This document shows positions 1 through 10,689 of a stretch of 64,000 nt of DNA, one piece after another. The notes beneath the pieces are model-generated. The model was not told the DNA's origin. It did no database searches and saw only the letters and a program-made list of their open reading frames with translations. Position numbers and translations under genes: made by a program. Origin of the DNA: Branchinecta lynchi. Taxonomy: Eukaryota > Arthropoda > Branchiopoda > Anostraca > Branchinectidae. Each line of letters opens with the position of its first letter. Positions within the stretch are counted from its first letter, which is position 1. The DNA is taken from NCBI GenBank assembly GCA_023053575.1, contig JAKZAP010000007.1, forward strand, positions 17,079,508-17,143,507, given 5' to 3'.

Positions 1-299
1 AGGGATTGCTTTATTTTTCAGTATTTGCTCAGGCATGACGTACAGAATATCAAGGGCCGTCCTCACAACACAGAATTCTACTATCACGCGGAAAATTTGA
101 ATCAATACAAACGGAGCTTTTCAGTGGCCAATGACCAGCTCGCGGAAGCTAGCTCACTGCGTGACAACTTATTTTTACAGGTAAAAGCTCATAGGTACCA
201 CAAATCGGACAGGAAAACTCCACTATATTAAAATCAAGTATTCGTAGATAGCGGAGGAATGAAGTAATGCATTTTTATCGGGTCTTCAAGCCTCTTTAA
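1..299 (+). repeat. Dispersed repeat R1, copy a (left part)
   Basis: This segment is similar over most of its length to 17107-17420 and, inverted, to 38150-38475. Shared landmarks are CGGGTCTTCAAGC, CGTCCTCACAAC and GGAAAATTTGAAT. The copy is interrupted at about 300 by a truncated LINE and resumes at about 660, as shown by the uninterrupted copy at 17.1 kb. It lies in the third intron of the PKA regulatory-subunit gene. No protein family is recognised, so the class of the element is unknown. Confidence 0.7.
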
Positions 300-655
300 G
301 CGAATAATCAATCAATCAAGTTTAATCCAAATAGCTAAAAGCTAGAAAAGGAATACAAATTTACAAAATACACAGACACACAAGAAACAAATTAACTAAC
401 ACACTTACAAGAAATTACCAGAAATAAATGATGGAATGAAACTACGTAAAAATTGGGTAGAAGAAACTTATTGCCAGTATTCCTCTCGGACCGACGCACG
501 GAAGACGGAAGGGGAGGGGGGAATAGATGGGTCATCTGGGGACAACACGTTATCTTAGCTCCAAATTTGTTTGAAAGAGTATTTCTACGTACAGATAATT
601 TAAGAATGTCAAGTTTAATGAGAGCCTCTTCGTATGTAATATTATGATATAATAT
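300..655 (-). mobile_element. 5'-truncated LINE 3' end (YEEAL-type C-terminus)
   Basis: On the minus strand the DNA reads an uninterrupted tail beginning TYEEALIKLDILKLSVRR, containing HLFPPP, and ending with a stop near 392. This resembles the C-terminus of Jockey/CR1-group LINE ORF2 proteins (YEEAL, a basic segment, then a HxLFP-like motif). The 3' end carries an A-rich UTR and a TTGA-type microsatellite tail (seen as AATC repeats at 304-318 on the plus strand). The same 3' UTR recurs at 60243-60300. The truncated 5' end lies in an AT-rich stretch at 640-670. It is inserted inside repeat R1a. Clade assignment is by motif resemblance only. Confidence 0.75.
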
Positions 656-900
656 TATAAGTAATAATATAATATTATAACTCGATTGTCCCATCTCAGC
701 CCTTTTTTGTTAAACTTAAAACCAACTACGGGCTGCATAATCTCGTGATCCCAGCAATCCTTTTCTTCCATGAAAGTTCCATCAACGCATTCCTTCAGGA
801 CTGACACTTGCACGTCGCTAAACCCTTTGCTCGTGACTCGAACGTAGTTCAATGACGTCGGGGTTCTTAATGTACTTCTATTAGCGTTATGAATCATCAG
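656..900 (+). repeat. Dispersed repeat R1, copy a (right part)
   Basis: Continuation of R1a after the LINE insertion. The ACTCGATTGTCC block at 680-691 corresponds to ACTAGATTGTCC at 17388-17399 in the uninterrupted copy. The minus strand is open for about 80 codons, but the frame matches no family I recognise, so I treat it as repeat sequence. Confidence 0.55.
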
Positions 901-937
901 TGAACGATTAGCAGTGTATGTAACATCTCACAAAAAA

Positions 938-1316
938 TCAACGAAAATGGGGTTTTTAAAGGCAAACGAATATACTGAACTAAAAGGCGAATATTTCGGG
1001 AGGACAACCACCCCCTTCAGCGCATGCAGAAAATTTCGAGGAAAATGCCAAAAACCCAAGATGAAGATCAGCAACCAAGAAAACCAAAAAAAAAATCAGA
1101 AAACCAAAAAAAAACGAAAATTAAAACAAAATTGGAAGAATTGAAAGCCTAAAATAAAGACAAAGACAGCGAGCCACTCACCAATACCTGAAAATAATAA
1201 ATTATGGCTGTTCTCAGGCAGTTATAGCTCGCCCGGTACTAGCGAGCGAAGTCGCCAAAATATTCGCCTTTTAGTTCAGTATATTCGTTGGCCTTTACAA
1301 ACCCCATTTTCGTTGG
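938..1316. mobile_element. Foldback element with ~58-bp inverted arms
   Basis: The left arm (938-996) and right arm (1258-1316) are reverse complements with about two mismatches. Shared blocks are ACGAAAATGGGGTTT and ACGAATATACTGAACTAAAA. The 260-bp centre is A-rich and ends with a small CTCGC...GCGAG palindrome. A HEL-A element starts 15 bp further on. Flanking duplications are not clear. Confidence 0.75.
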
Positions 1317-1330
1317 TTTCTTCGTTCACT

Positions 1331-2763
1331 TTTTGGGATCCCAAAACGTAAGTGGAGGGATACCTATGACTTCGCAAAAGTTGTCCGTCTGTCCGTCCGT
1401 CCGTCCGTCCGTCCGTCCGTCTGTCCGTCCGTCTGTAAGCACGATAACTCTCGAAGGGAATGAGATATTTTGATGAAACTTGGTGTGAGGGTTCGTTGGG
1501 TCGTCGGACCAGTCAAGTTCGTAGATGGGCTTTGTAGCTCTACATTTAGGGGTGGGGGAGGGGATTCAAATTAAGGGACAAACAAAATATTTTGAAACAG
1601 CTAATGTGATAGTCGATTATGGGGTAAGAAGACATACTGAACACGATGGTGAAAACCATTTTGTCATCGGACAAATAGTTCGCCCGGAATCCGGCCAAAA
1701 CCGGAAAGTTTGTTGAAAGTAAAAGTTTTATTTGAAGTTGATTAGATGTTCGATTTAGGGGTAGGAAGACATGCTGAAGACGATGGTTAAAATTATTTTC
1801 TCGACGGACAAGTATTTCGCCCGGAATCCGGCCCAAACCGGAAAGTTTGTTGAAAGTAAAAGTTTTATTTGAAATTGATTAGATGTTCGATTTAAGGGTA
1901 GGAAGACATGCTGAAGACGATGGTGAAAACCATTTTCTCGACGGAAAAGTATTTCGCCCGGAATCCGGCCCAAACCGGAAAGTTTGTTGAAAGTAAAAGT
2001 TTTATTTGAAGTTGATTAAATGTTCGATTTAGGTAGGAAGACATGCTGAAGACGATGGTGAAAACTATTTTCTCGACGGACAAGTATTTCGACCGGAATC
2101 CGGCCCAAACCGGAAAGTTTGTCAAAAGTTTTATTTGGAGTTGATTAGATGTTCGATTTAGGGCAAGAAGACATGCTGAACACTTATGTGAAAACAAGTT
2201 TCTACCCGGACATGTAGTTCGTCCGGAATCCGGCCAAAACCGGAAAACTGTTGGAAGTCAAAGTTTTATTTCTAGTTGATTAGATGAGCGATTTAGGGGT
2301 AAGAAGAGATGCTGAGTCCCTGTATGACAATCGTATTTTACCCGGACATATAGTTCGACCGGAATCCGGCTGGAATCGGAAAATTTGTTATAAGCTAAAT
2401 TTCTATTTGAAGTTGATTAGATGTTCATTACTGGGGAAAGAAGATACCCTGATTTCGTCTTTGAGCTTTCTTTTTTCGCCGGACAAGTAGTTCTGGAGTT
2501 CGGCCGGAACCGGGAAATTGGCAGAAGTGGCAGGAAGTTTTCGTCAAAACAGATATGACTTATAGGGGTAAACACACATGCTGAGTCCAAATCTGAACTT
2601 GGTTTTCTCAGGTGATTAGCTATTTGGCCTTAATCTGTTTCTGAATTTTAATTGTAAAAATGTTCAAGGAGTCTGGCGAAGACTGGATCTGGCTAAGACA
2701 AGACCCAGTTGTCTGGATCAGATATTGAATTTTTGGGATCCCATCGAAACCTTTGGTCTTGTT
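1331..2763 (+). mobile_element. HEL-A copy A: rolling-circle-like non-autonomous element
   Basis: A full-length 1.43-kb copy. It starts with a T run and GGGATCCCAAAACGTAAGTG, followed by a GTCY microsatellite of about 13 units (1383-1435), a single-copy block with GATGAAACTTGGTG, then about eight tandem core units. The unit landmark AAGACATGCTGA falls at about 1629, 1766, 1903, 2038, 2168, 2304, 2441 and 2573, giving a period of about 137 bp. The right end has GGGATCCC again (2735-2742), then a small ACC-TTT-GGT hairpin and CTTGTT. The order of terminal motif, GTCY tract, tandem core and right block matches DINE-1/pearl/HINE elements, which are Helentron derivatives. Open frames inside it are by-products of the repeat. 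Copy F (50594-52002) is nearly identical and inverted. Confidence 0.8.
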
Positions 2764-3184
2764 GTGGTATGTCAGGCCAATGTTGTTTACAGAATTATCT
2801 TTATACGCACATCCTTGCAAATATGCTCTACGTCTCTACACTCTTATTTGTGTTTCTGGACTTTCTCAAAGTTCGTTGATATATATGGCAAGATAATGCT
2901 GGTACTGATTTAATGATTTTAACCCCAACGATAGGATAAGTTTGTGTCGAGTAGAAGCGGAAGATTGGATTTGGACTTTTCTGCCCAAACTCTGATACGA
3001 CTTTGAGCACAATGCTCTTAGTACCGGGCTGTTCAACCTCCTATTATTAGTTACTAGACGCACTAGAGCTACCAACCCCACTCCAACCTCCAACCCCTGA
3101 GGTAACCAACGTCTAGCAGAATGAGCCCAAGCAGAGTTTACTCCCTAGTACCCCCTTGTGGAGAGAAAAGCGACGTTTGGTAGT

Positions 3185-3262
3185 ATGTATGTAATATATT
3201 TATTGCCTATCATAAATGTAAGAATATAACGCTGATGGAGTAATAAAGAAAGAAAAGGAAAA
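3185..3262 (-). mobile_element. LINE 3' tail fragment
   Basis: Read on the minus strand this is a 3' UTR remnant with a GGAGTAAT-like block, GGCAATAAATATATTACATA and a short AT tail. A related minus-strand tail sits at 62055-62150. Flanks 2764-3184 and 3263-3424 show nothing recognisable. Confidence 0.45.
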
Positions 3263-3424
3263 GAAACGAATAACTTCTGACAATTAGTTTAAATTTTATC
3301 CACGGCCTAAAGGGGACCGGGCCGAAATACCGTCGGAACAAATTTCAGCTTAAAGGTCAGATTAGATTTGTGATACCGCAGCTGGCCCGTGCGTTTCTTT
3401 AGAAAAAAGAGGTTTTGATCATAA

Positions 3425-3775
3425 ATACCATTTTCTACGGAAGAAGGAGTTGCAAAAGATGAAAAAGAGATATTTTAAGTGTGCAAAGCACCTGCTTTAT
3501 TTGCCAAAGTTATGCCATAGCCATATGCTAACGGAGCAGTGCCAGGTTAAAGATGCCAGCGTCACACTCCTAGAATTTCGTCGGCCCTGCCCAAAATCAT
3601 GGACAACTGGGCCCAGCCAGCGCATGGCATTCTACACTCTTTTCTGGCCGAAGAATACGAAATTTAATACTGTATTTGTTTTTGTTGTGTTTTATTTAAC
3701 TTCTTTACTTTATTTAACATACTCCGCTTCTGAAAATGGCGGGTCAAAAACAAATTACTCACAAATATTGATCAT
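3425..3775 (+). mobile_element. LINE fragment L2a (ORF2 C-terminus and 3' UTR)
   Basis: Encodes a tail reading MKKRYFKCAKHLLYLPKLCH followed by LTEQ and VKDASVTLL, homologous to copy L2b at 4640-5287. The 3' UTR shares CTCCGCTTCTGAAAATGGCG with L2b and ends in A-rich sequence. The shared 3' end and variable 5' truncation are typical of LINE copies. The reverse transcriptase is missing. Confidence 0.75.
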
Positions 3776-4256
3776 GCTGATCACAAATATTTCCAAAACA
3801 TTAGTTTTAAACACATTAAAAGTAGCTATAATTCGTATGAGGAGAAGGTAAATTTTGCCAGAATAAAAGGCATATTACAAAAATTCACACTATAGATAGA
3901 GGACAATGATTTCTTTCATTACATTACTATTAAATCTAACGAGCACCAAGATTCAGTCAGCTTGGGCTTAAAAATGTTATCGGACTTTTCTACAACCTTG
4001 ATCTCAGCCATCCGACATATTTTGCCGTTTTGTTTACTCCGTTTCCATAGCTAACAAAATATGATGGTAAAAGTATGAGGGCTCCTCACAAAACCATCGT
4101 TGTTATCGCGAAAGATAATCGACATCACGCCAATTTTTTTCCGAAATGGTCCGGGGTAACTATCAGATCAGTCCGCTAGCATTCGTGCGGTCTTGCCGCA
4201 AGTCATGCGAACTGATCGTCAAGACCGAACATCATACGATACTGAAAACCAACAAA

Positions 4257-4416
4257 AAATCTTGCAGTATTTGTTACTGGGATTAACCTTGTCTCAACTG
4301 ACATAAGATTTTTTCTAATTCGGATTAAACTTATCCCAGTAGAGATAAGATTAATCACAGTAGCAAATACTGCAGTTAACTTTATAATCTTTACTCGGGG
4401 AAACTTTTACAGTGTA
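4257..4416 (-). mobile_element. MITE M1 copy a (CACTGTAAAA family)
   Basis: A palindromic element of about 160 bp whose minus-strand start reads CACTGTAAAAGTTT. Both halves carry GCAGTATTTG and TACTGG blocks facing each other, with GAGATAAGATTAATC in the middle. Copies occur at 46634-46776, 60366-60534 and, split, at 54986-57516. Confidence 0.75.
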
Positions 4417-4639
4417 ACAGAAGATATAGGGTCTGCGGGAGACAGCCATGGTGAAATATAGTGTTTAATATGTTAGTAATGTATCCCTGAATTATGTCCT
4501 AATAATTTACTAGTAATATTATTCAATTCTCCAGTCTTTTGACACTTAAAGCATACATGAAAGTATACAATACCCTCTTCACAATAACTAGCTGCGAAAC
4601 TATCATTTTTGGCAACCAGACAACCGTTTTTTTTTTTTC

Positions 4640-5287
4640 TGAAATAAGCTATTTAGGATCCTCTTGTCAAAATCTTTGTCAAAATAGGCCTTGAAGTTAG
4701 GCCCCAAAGGCCCAAAGCTTCTATCTCTCTTGGATCGTTCGTCGTCAAATCAACAGAATCTTTACGATGGCTTGGCATAACATTCAAATGTTCGTTGTCA
4801 AAATTTTGCTCTTCGGTTGTTTTTCAAGAAGTTTCTAGATCAATCCGTACCGCCCATGGGCGCATCGTCCCCAACCTGGGGCGTTATAATCGTAAAGCTT
4901 TGGGAAAATTGTACAGCACCTTCTGCTCTCCTTCTATACTATGTTCTGGTGTCACTCATGTTCTGCGAAAGAAGGAGATCAAAAAGATGAGATCATGTTA
5001 TTTTAAATATGCAAAGCACCTGCTCCACTTGTCGAAATTATGCCATAAACATACATTAACGGAGGAGTTCAAAATTCAAGATGCAAGTGTTACCCTTTTG
5101 GATGTTTCTTCGTCGCTATCAAAAATCACTGACAACAGAGCCCAACCAACGCACGACCTTCTAAACTGCTTCCTGGCCGAAGATTGAAAATTAGTGTATT
5201 TTTCTGTGTCTTTATGTCTTTTATTTATTTTCTTTTATTTCCTCCGCTTTTTCGAAATGGCGGGTTACAAATAAATTACTACCTTAT
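4640..5287 (+). mobile_element. LINE fragment L2b (RT-distal part, C-terminus, 3' UTR)
   Basis: One continuous frame from about 4730 to the stop at 5185-5187 contains STESLRWLGITF, then NRKALGKLYSTFCSPS, then KMRSCYFKYAKHLLHL and IQDASVTLL. The first two blocks match the corresponding part of the longer L2c copy (YLKSLGVTYG and NRKVVSCLYSAVCPS at 35.9-36.1 kb), placing it C-terminal to the reverse transcriptase. The 3' UTR ends with GGCGGGTTACAAATAAATTA and a TTA-rich tail. It lies 164 bp from a PRKAR2 exon, in the intron downstream of it. Confidence 0.8.
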
Positions 5288-5450
5288 TATTTACTTGTCA
5301 CACTGATAAGATGACCCTAAATAAGAGAACCTTAAGTTGTGTAATATTCTTGGTCGTAAATTTTTCAGATTTGTCTCCCCCTCCATCCTATGTATTGATG
5401 TCACCTAGCCTACCAACTCTTTCTTGACGAAACTTAGATTCTGACAATAC

Positions 5451-5557
5451 CTTTCGATGACGTAGAAGTTGTCTCCATCATCTCCTTGTCTGATGACATA
5501 GTCGTCTGAGCTGACGGTCTTTTCGAACATGGCATCTAGTACATCTTGCGTTTGTTC
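5451..5557 (-). CDS. PRKAR2: PKA type II regulatory subunit, exon at start of cAMP-binding domain A
   Basis: This 107-nt exon continues the regulatory (R) subunit of cAMP-dependent protein kinase, which holds the catalytic subunit inactive and releases it on binding cAMP. It encodes [11 protein letters not shown], then [15 protein letters not shown], the conserved opening of cyclic-nucleotide-binding domain A. It begins after a TTTGTAG acceptor and ends GAAAG|GTATTG, leaving a split Arg codon. Joined to the exon at 22240-22409 it reads ...[19 protein letters not shown] in frame, at the position expected for RII proteins. The next exon (GTY... and the phosphate-binding cassette) is not found in 1-5450 and must lie beyond the left edge. 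Function is inferred from family identity. Confidence 0.95.
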
Positions 5558-5984
5558 CTACAAAGAATAAGTAATAGGTATAAAGACGACGCTACAACGA
5601 CGCTTTTTAACGGTATTGATGACTGCGTTTCCGGCTAAAAAAAATCTCGACGACCCCCAGCCCCCAGACATAACACTATCGTTACCAAAACCACCGGCGA
5701 CTCCTCCCCCCCCCCCCCCCCCTGGTAACAAAAAACCCTGGCGAGGAAAGCCCTGGCTCACACGGATTTGGGGCGGGTTTTGGTATCGGGGAGGGGTGGC
5801 AGTGGACTATGTCCGGGGACGTTTTCGCCGGGGGAGAGTCACCTAGACCCACAAAACTCACCCCTAAGTCAACTGAACTAGAACCCTCTAGGTTGACTGA
5901 GACACGTATTAAGCCTACCGGACGCCGGCTTCAAAGAAACTGGTGACTTATGTATATCATTCAGAAAGGGAGGTGAGTTTAGCA
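5558..5984. other. PRKAR2 intron, start of 16.7-kb intron; C-tract
   Basis: Intron upstream of the 5451-5557 exon. It contains a run of about 18 C at 5705-5722. Short open frames on both strands here come from the low-complexity tract. No element boundary is seen before the SINE-like block at about 5985. Confidence 0.5.
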
Positions 5985-6290
5985 GGGGTAGAGAAGACCT
6001 GAGACATCAGGAATAACTCTTCTCGGTGCTGGTCGCGCCGAACTCTCAAGCTAAGTTTGCTGGTTCGAGTCTCGGTGGTGCCGACTGTTTGGTTTAGGAC
6101 GAGGGTTAGTGGCCTTTCACCGTAAGACAAGCCAAAGTCCAACTAGCCTCAGATGGGTACCTAGGGAAATCTAGGTAAGAGCGCGGGAAGCGTCAGATGG
6201 TTTGCCCCCAACCACGCATCACATTCGCGGCCTACAGTATCAAGAGATTGGCAACTGCGCTACGCGATCCTTAACCGTTTTGCAGGCAAA
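5985..6290 (+). mobile_element. tRNA-derived SINE S1, copy a
   Basis: The head carries a B-box-like GCTGGTTCGAGTCTCGGTGG (6056-6075), identical in this block to copy b on the minus strand at 27640-27915. An upstream TGGTCGCGCCGAACT aligns to TGGTCAGTGCACTGAAC of copy b at the same spacing. The bodies also align: GGAAATCTAGGTAAGAGCGCG with GAGAAATCTG...GTGCGCG, and GATGGTTTGCCCC. RNA polymerase III internal-promoter structure is inferred from these boxes. Confidence 0.65.
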
Positions 6291-6835
6291 AGTTAACTCT
6301 TGTTTTTCTTGCTTGGTGCTAATGGAACATTCGGTGTAAGGTACTGTTGTAAGTACCTTATTTCAGCGGGTAAATTTTTACTGAAAGAAAAAGCCAGTAC
6401 AAAATTACAAAGTATTAGCCCAAAGCATTAACGACTGGAACAAAATCGAAGACAAACTAAATCTTGGCCCAAGTCATTATCAATTAGAACAAAAACTAAG
6501 TTGTCAAGTCATATTGGTAATAACGTACAAAAAAGAAGACGAAAATTAAACATAGGTTTGGATCTGTACAGTAACCTTTCGTTCGGCTGGAATGTATTTG
6601 CGGCCTTGACCTTGACATCATGAACAAGTGTTCGAACTTTTTATCTAAATAGGTATTTATGAAAATGTCACGGTACACTGACAAAACCACAGCCACGAAC
6701 TTGAGATCGAAAGTCTCAAGTGCTGCGGAAAGACGACCAGACCTGGATGGTCGCGAACTGTACTTCATACCAGGATTATCGGCATCATCATTAATTCCGA
6801 ACATAAAAGTTGAGATTTGACAATGACAGTTGGTA

Positions 6836-6955
6836 CTCTTCCAGCCAAAGCTGACTGCGAATGATATTTCACAGCTGTAAACGAATAGGTCAGCTAAGAT
6901 TCCTTCCAGCGATATTTCGGCCCTTCTTGGCAAGAGTCCTCTTGAGGCCTTAATT
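6836..6955 (-). repeat. Repeat R4 copy
   Basis: Minus-strand copy of the short dispersed repeat R4. The plus strand shows GCTGACTGCGAATGATATTT, GGTCAGCTAAG, then GATATTTCGGCCCTTCTTGG and CAAGAGTCCTCTTGAGGC. The conserved hairpin CCCTT-n-AAGGG is present. Confidence 0.75.
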
Positions 6956-8027
6956 AGAAAAAAAGAACCTGCAATCTGATTGTAGTTCCGTTTCTTCCAG
7001 CTACATATTCACAAGGACCATTTAGAAGGGTCGAAAATCTTGGCTGACGTCTCCGTTTAGCGCCCTCAAATTGACGAAAGTGTAGAAAATCTGGCCGCGA
7101 AAATTTTGTTGCGTTTGTAACGTACGTGTTCTATTGGCTTCAGGTATGAAATTAAACTTTTGTTTTTTTCTTTACTGGAATAAGCACTAAAATTGATATT
7201 TACTCACGTTCTTACACTTTCTTAACTTGCTTGGACTCATTTGTAGAAAAACGACATGCCACTTTTTAGTTACAAACGTAACATTAGATGGCTTACCGTG
7301 CATCACTGATAAAATCTAATCCGTCAAGAATAGAGACATCGAACGAACACAATTTCGTTCAGGACTAGCGGGTCTTTAAGTATGGTAAATCAAGAGGATT
7401 GGGGGTTATCGCAATATGATCCCCGATGGGTTTTTTTTTTAGCGGTTCAGCACTGAGCCACTATTGATCAACAGTGCGTTCTAGCGACCAAGAGGAATCT
7501 CTGGCAAATAGTGTTGGTCAAATTTACCAACAACTAAAAGTGTTGTTGATTGACTCTGCTTATCAACTTGGGAGTAATCAGCCATGTTTTTCAAACAGAG
7601 CGTTTTGGCGAAGATTCACCTCTGTTGATCAACAATGACGTTTTGGCGCTTAACAGTCGTTCGTTGATCAACATTGTCTACGAACAGAAGAATCGCCAAA
7701 AAACGCCATAGGCGTCAGGCTGCCAAGATCTCAGCCATGACCACGACTATACTAGATGGCGCTTGAACATGCATAAAGATCACTAGGCACAGTGTAGACT
7801 GTATATTAGGAACTGAAACCACCCTGGAACTTCCAACCGCGTGTTTCTGGAATCAGTGTTGTAGGCTTTCTAATGACACTTAACATCTGATACTTTCAGC
7901 ACTACCAAAATTCAGCGCTGCATATCAAACAATATCCTACTTTTTATTTTAATTGTATGAAAATTTAACTACTCTTTTAGGGTCAAATTTAAGTAGGCTA
8001 GTTCTCGAATTTACCTACAGTACAGTC
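6956..8027. other. Intronic sequence with repeated TTGATCAACA palindromes
   Basis: No coding remnant recognised. Between about 7460 and 7680 the near-palindrome TTGATCAACA occurs three times, and GTTGGTCAAATTTACCAAC forms a further hairpin. This may be an old foldback MITE but the ends cannot be fixed. Confidence 0.35.
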
Positions 8028-8056
8028 ATTAATTAATTAATTAATTAATTAATTAA
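8028..8056. repeat. TTAA/AATT microsatellite
   Basis: Seven or so uninterrupted AATT units. Confidence 0.9.
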
Positions 8057-8555
8057 CAGTAAAGTCACTGCTTTGCAATTTGCCCTTCGAAACATATTTA
8101 GCGGCAAAAACAACTGAACCAAGGAAAATCAAGGGGTTGATCATGCCCCCCCCCCCTTCCCAAATCGCGGCCTTGATTAAAATCTGCTACGTTGACTCCC
8201 AACCCACCCGCTGCAAAATTCGAACATCCGGATCGGCTCATTGCTTACATCCAGAAATATGTGCAATTTTTCGGACACGGTTGGCAATAGCGGTTGCGGT
8301 TTCAAAATGTTTACTGGTAAATGCGTTGTTGGTATTCCGGCAATTTTGTGGAACGCGGATGCGTGATACCTGTCACACTGCAATTAACCGCGGCACTAAA
8401 AAACGACGTGGATGATGATGATGAAGTTGACAAAATGCGGATATTAGTTTCAGCTGTCATCTGACGCTTGCTTTCCTATGTTTCCTATCGGGATCGACGA
8501 TCGCTGATCCCGACCAGTTCCTACAGGGTGACGGTAGTGTTGTGGGAACATTTCC

Positions 8556-8640
8556 TAAACCAATAATAATAACTGTATTTAAAAGCCCAGGGGCCATATA
8601 CATAATACAACAATAGTACATATTACAAAGGAAAACAAGA
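8556..8640 (-). mobile_element. Possible LINE 3' tail
   Basis: Minus strand reads a TTGTATTATGTATATGG UTR-like block ending in a TTATTATTATTGG microsatellite, the form of the LINE tails at 3185 and 62055. Sequence identity to them is weak. Confidence 0.35.
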
Positions 8641-8809
8641 ACAATAATTTCCTCCGGCTATGAAGCCTCACTACTAAGCTTGGTCGCTCTTAGCGTCAAC
8701 GCTCCGTCCATAAACTCGCACACCTTTGTTATAACCCTTTCCGAAGTGCTAATATGTGACCCAGTCAGTGACGAGCTAAGATAAGGGGGGGGCACCACTG
8801 TTAACCGCC

Positions 8810-9090
8810 TAGGCCCCCCGGACCTCTATTTCCTGGCTTGGGCTCAGTACTGGCTATGAAAGCAAGAGATCCTTGGTTCGAATATACTCCGATGAGCATT
8901 CCATTTTTTTTTTTTTTTCGAAAAAGACCCATCCAACCTAAGTAGGACTCCGTATCTACCTTCTGGTGCCCAGGACCGCCCACCGACTGATTGGCTATGC
9001 CTTTCGCGTCCGGCATAGTGATGTATGCCGAACTCTCTAGGCCTAGCCGGATGGTTTAGTCCCACCCACTCCCTCCATTACCTTCCTTTC
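8810..9090 (+). repeat. Possible third S1-like SINE copy
   Basis: Contains TTGGTTCGAATATACTCCGA, resembling a pol III B box, with CTCAGTACTGG about 40 bases upstream, and downstream CGGATGGTTTAGTCCC resembling the GGATGGTTTGCCCC body block of S1. A 14-T run interrupts it. Assignment is weak. Confidence 0.3.
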
Positions 9091-9350
9091 CAACCCTCTC
9101 AAACCCAAAATAAAACAAACCTTTCACCATCTCAAAACGAATTTTATCTGCCGGAGAATGTGTGGTACCACCTACACTGCAATTAACCCGCGACATTCAA
9201 AACTATTTTGTTATCAATTTGCTAGTGGAGAACGGAGTCTACTAAGCAAAACTTCTGACCGAAAACAACCACCACCGATCAACCGAGAAGGCAGAAAGAG
9301 ATCTACACGAAGTGGAACTCAAGGCCATTCAAACCTTATGATGATGATAC

Positions 9351-10060
9351 AGCGTTAGGACGAAGCAAACGGAGCGGCTCCTGTACGCTACTTTCTGACA
9401 AACCGGAAAGCTGTAAAACTGAAGTAAGAACACAAAACCAAAAGCCGTAGGAAATGACAAATGACTTCTAAGCTTAGTTTGGATAAAAACACTCGAATTC
9501 CCTTGTGAATTAGAGATACCAGTTGGGCCCTGTTCCAGCTATAGCTAAATCGGTGGCTCACACAGATAAGCAGAGACCAGCAGTCGGCTGCAAATATCAA
9601 TATCCAGCGTTAGAACGAAGTATACGGAGCGGCTCCTGTAGGCTAGTTTATGATAAACCGGAAAGCTGTAAAACCGAAGTGAAAACGCAAAACCAAAAGC
9701 CGTAGGAAATGACAAATGACTTCTAAGCATAGTTTGGATAAGAATACTCGATTTTCTTTGTGAACTAGAGACACCAGTCGGACCCCGTTCCAGCTAAATC
9801 GGTAAGAAGGCGTTAGGATGAAGTACACGGAGCGGCTTCTGTAGGCTACTTTATGATAAACCGGAAAGCTGTAAAACTGAAGTAAAACGCAAAACCAAAA
9901 GATGTAGGAAATGACAAATGACTTCGAAGCTTAGTTTGGACGCAAAACCAAAAGACGTAGGAAATGACAAATGACTTCGAAGCTTAGTTCCTTCGTGAAC
10001 TAGAGATGCCAGCTAGTCGGGCCGAGTTCTAGCTAAAACGTACGGCGGCTCACAAAGACA
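9351..10060 (+). repeat. Tandem array of ~205-255-bp units
   Basis: Three and a half direct units start at 9351, 9606 and 9810, each opening with GCGTTAGGA/GCGTTAGAA and carrying CGGAGCGGCT, GATAAACCGGAAAGCTGTAA and GTAGGAAATGACAAATGACT. The second unit lacks about 50 bp present in the first. The last partial unit (from about 9940) restarts within the GCAAAACCAAAAG block, suggesting unequal exchange. Open frames are by-products. Confidence 0.85.
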
Positions 10061-10689
10061 AGCCGAGACGAGTAGTCGGCAACTCAGCCTCAGTTTTAGT
10101 TTCAAGCGGGGGGGGGCGAACCCTACTTGGATCTCTAATTGGCGGTCAAAGATTTTACGAAAGAAGGGTTCTACAGTTGCAGAAACAAAACAGACTACAC
10201 AAACCTGCTTTAAAGATATTTAACTTCCAGGACACTCCAAAAAGGGGAAGCTCAATTTTCTGCCCTTCCCGGCCAGACCAATGAAAATGGAGAACATCCG
10301 CCCGAAAAAAACTTAGTCTACAATCAGTCCCTAAATTTGCTGGTTTAATTTTGACTGGGAAATGTATCTCTTGTTTCAGTTCGGAGCCGATACAGCTTGC
10401 ACCCCACGAGTCTTAGGTACGTGACCAGCGCATTTGTTTCTGCTTCGTTTCAAGCTTCGAACAACTCAAGCTTTATATCAGACTCTCCGCGCAGAACACA
10501 GTTGGAGATCCATTTACATAAGCGAAATAATAGCCCAATTACGCCACGGTCCAGACCCCCGCAGGCCCCGGAACGGGTTTGGCCTCCTGACTATTCAGAA
10601 ATGGGCGACACTTCATTGTTCGAAGTTTGACGAATGAAGAATCAAGAATCAATCTGCGTGCCCACCCTAAAACATGATTTAGTCACACG
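10061..10689. other. Intronic sequence, nothing assigned
   Basis: An 8-G run near 10108. A short segment CTTGTTTCAG|TTCGG...CTTAG|GTACGTGA (about 10370-10420) has the form of a mini-exon between splice signals on the plus strand, but no protein family is recognised and the neighbouring gene runs the other way. Confidence 0.3.

Noticed and set aside
655..897. Next PRKAR2 exon on the minus strand
   Set aside because: The frame shows no cAMP-binding motifs (FGELAL or PRAAT) and lies in repeat R1.
1546..2197. Minus-strand open frames in HEL-A copies A and F
   Set aside because: Same frames arise from the 137-bp units (not a multiple of 3) and change frame from unit to unit.
10370..10425. Mini-exon between TTTCAG and GTACGTGA
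   Set aside because: Opposite strand to the surrounding gene and no recognisable peptide.
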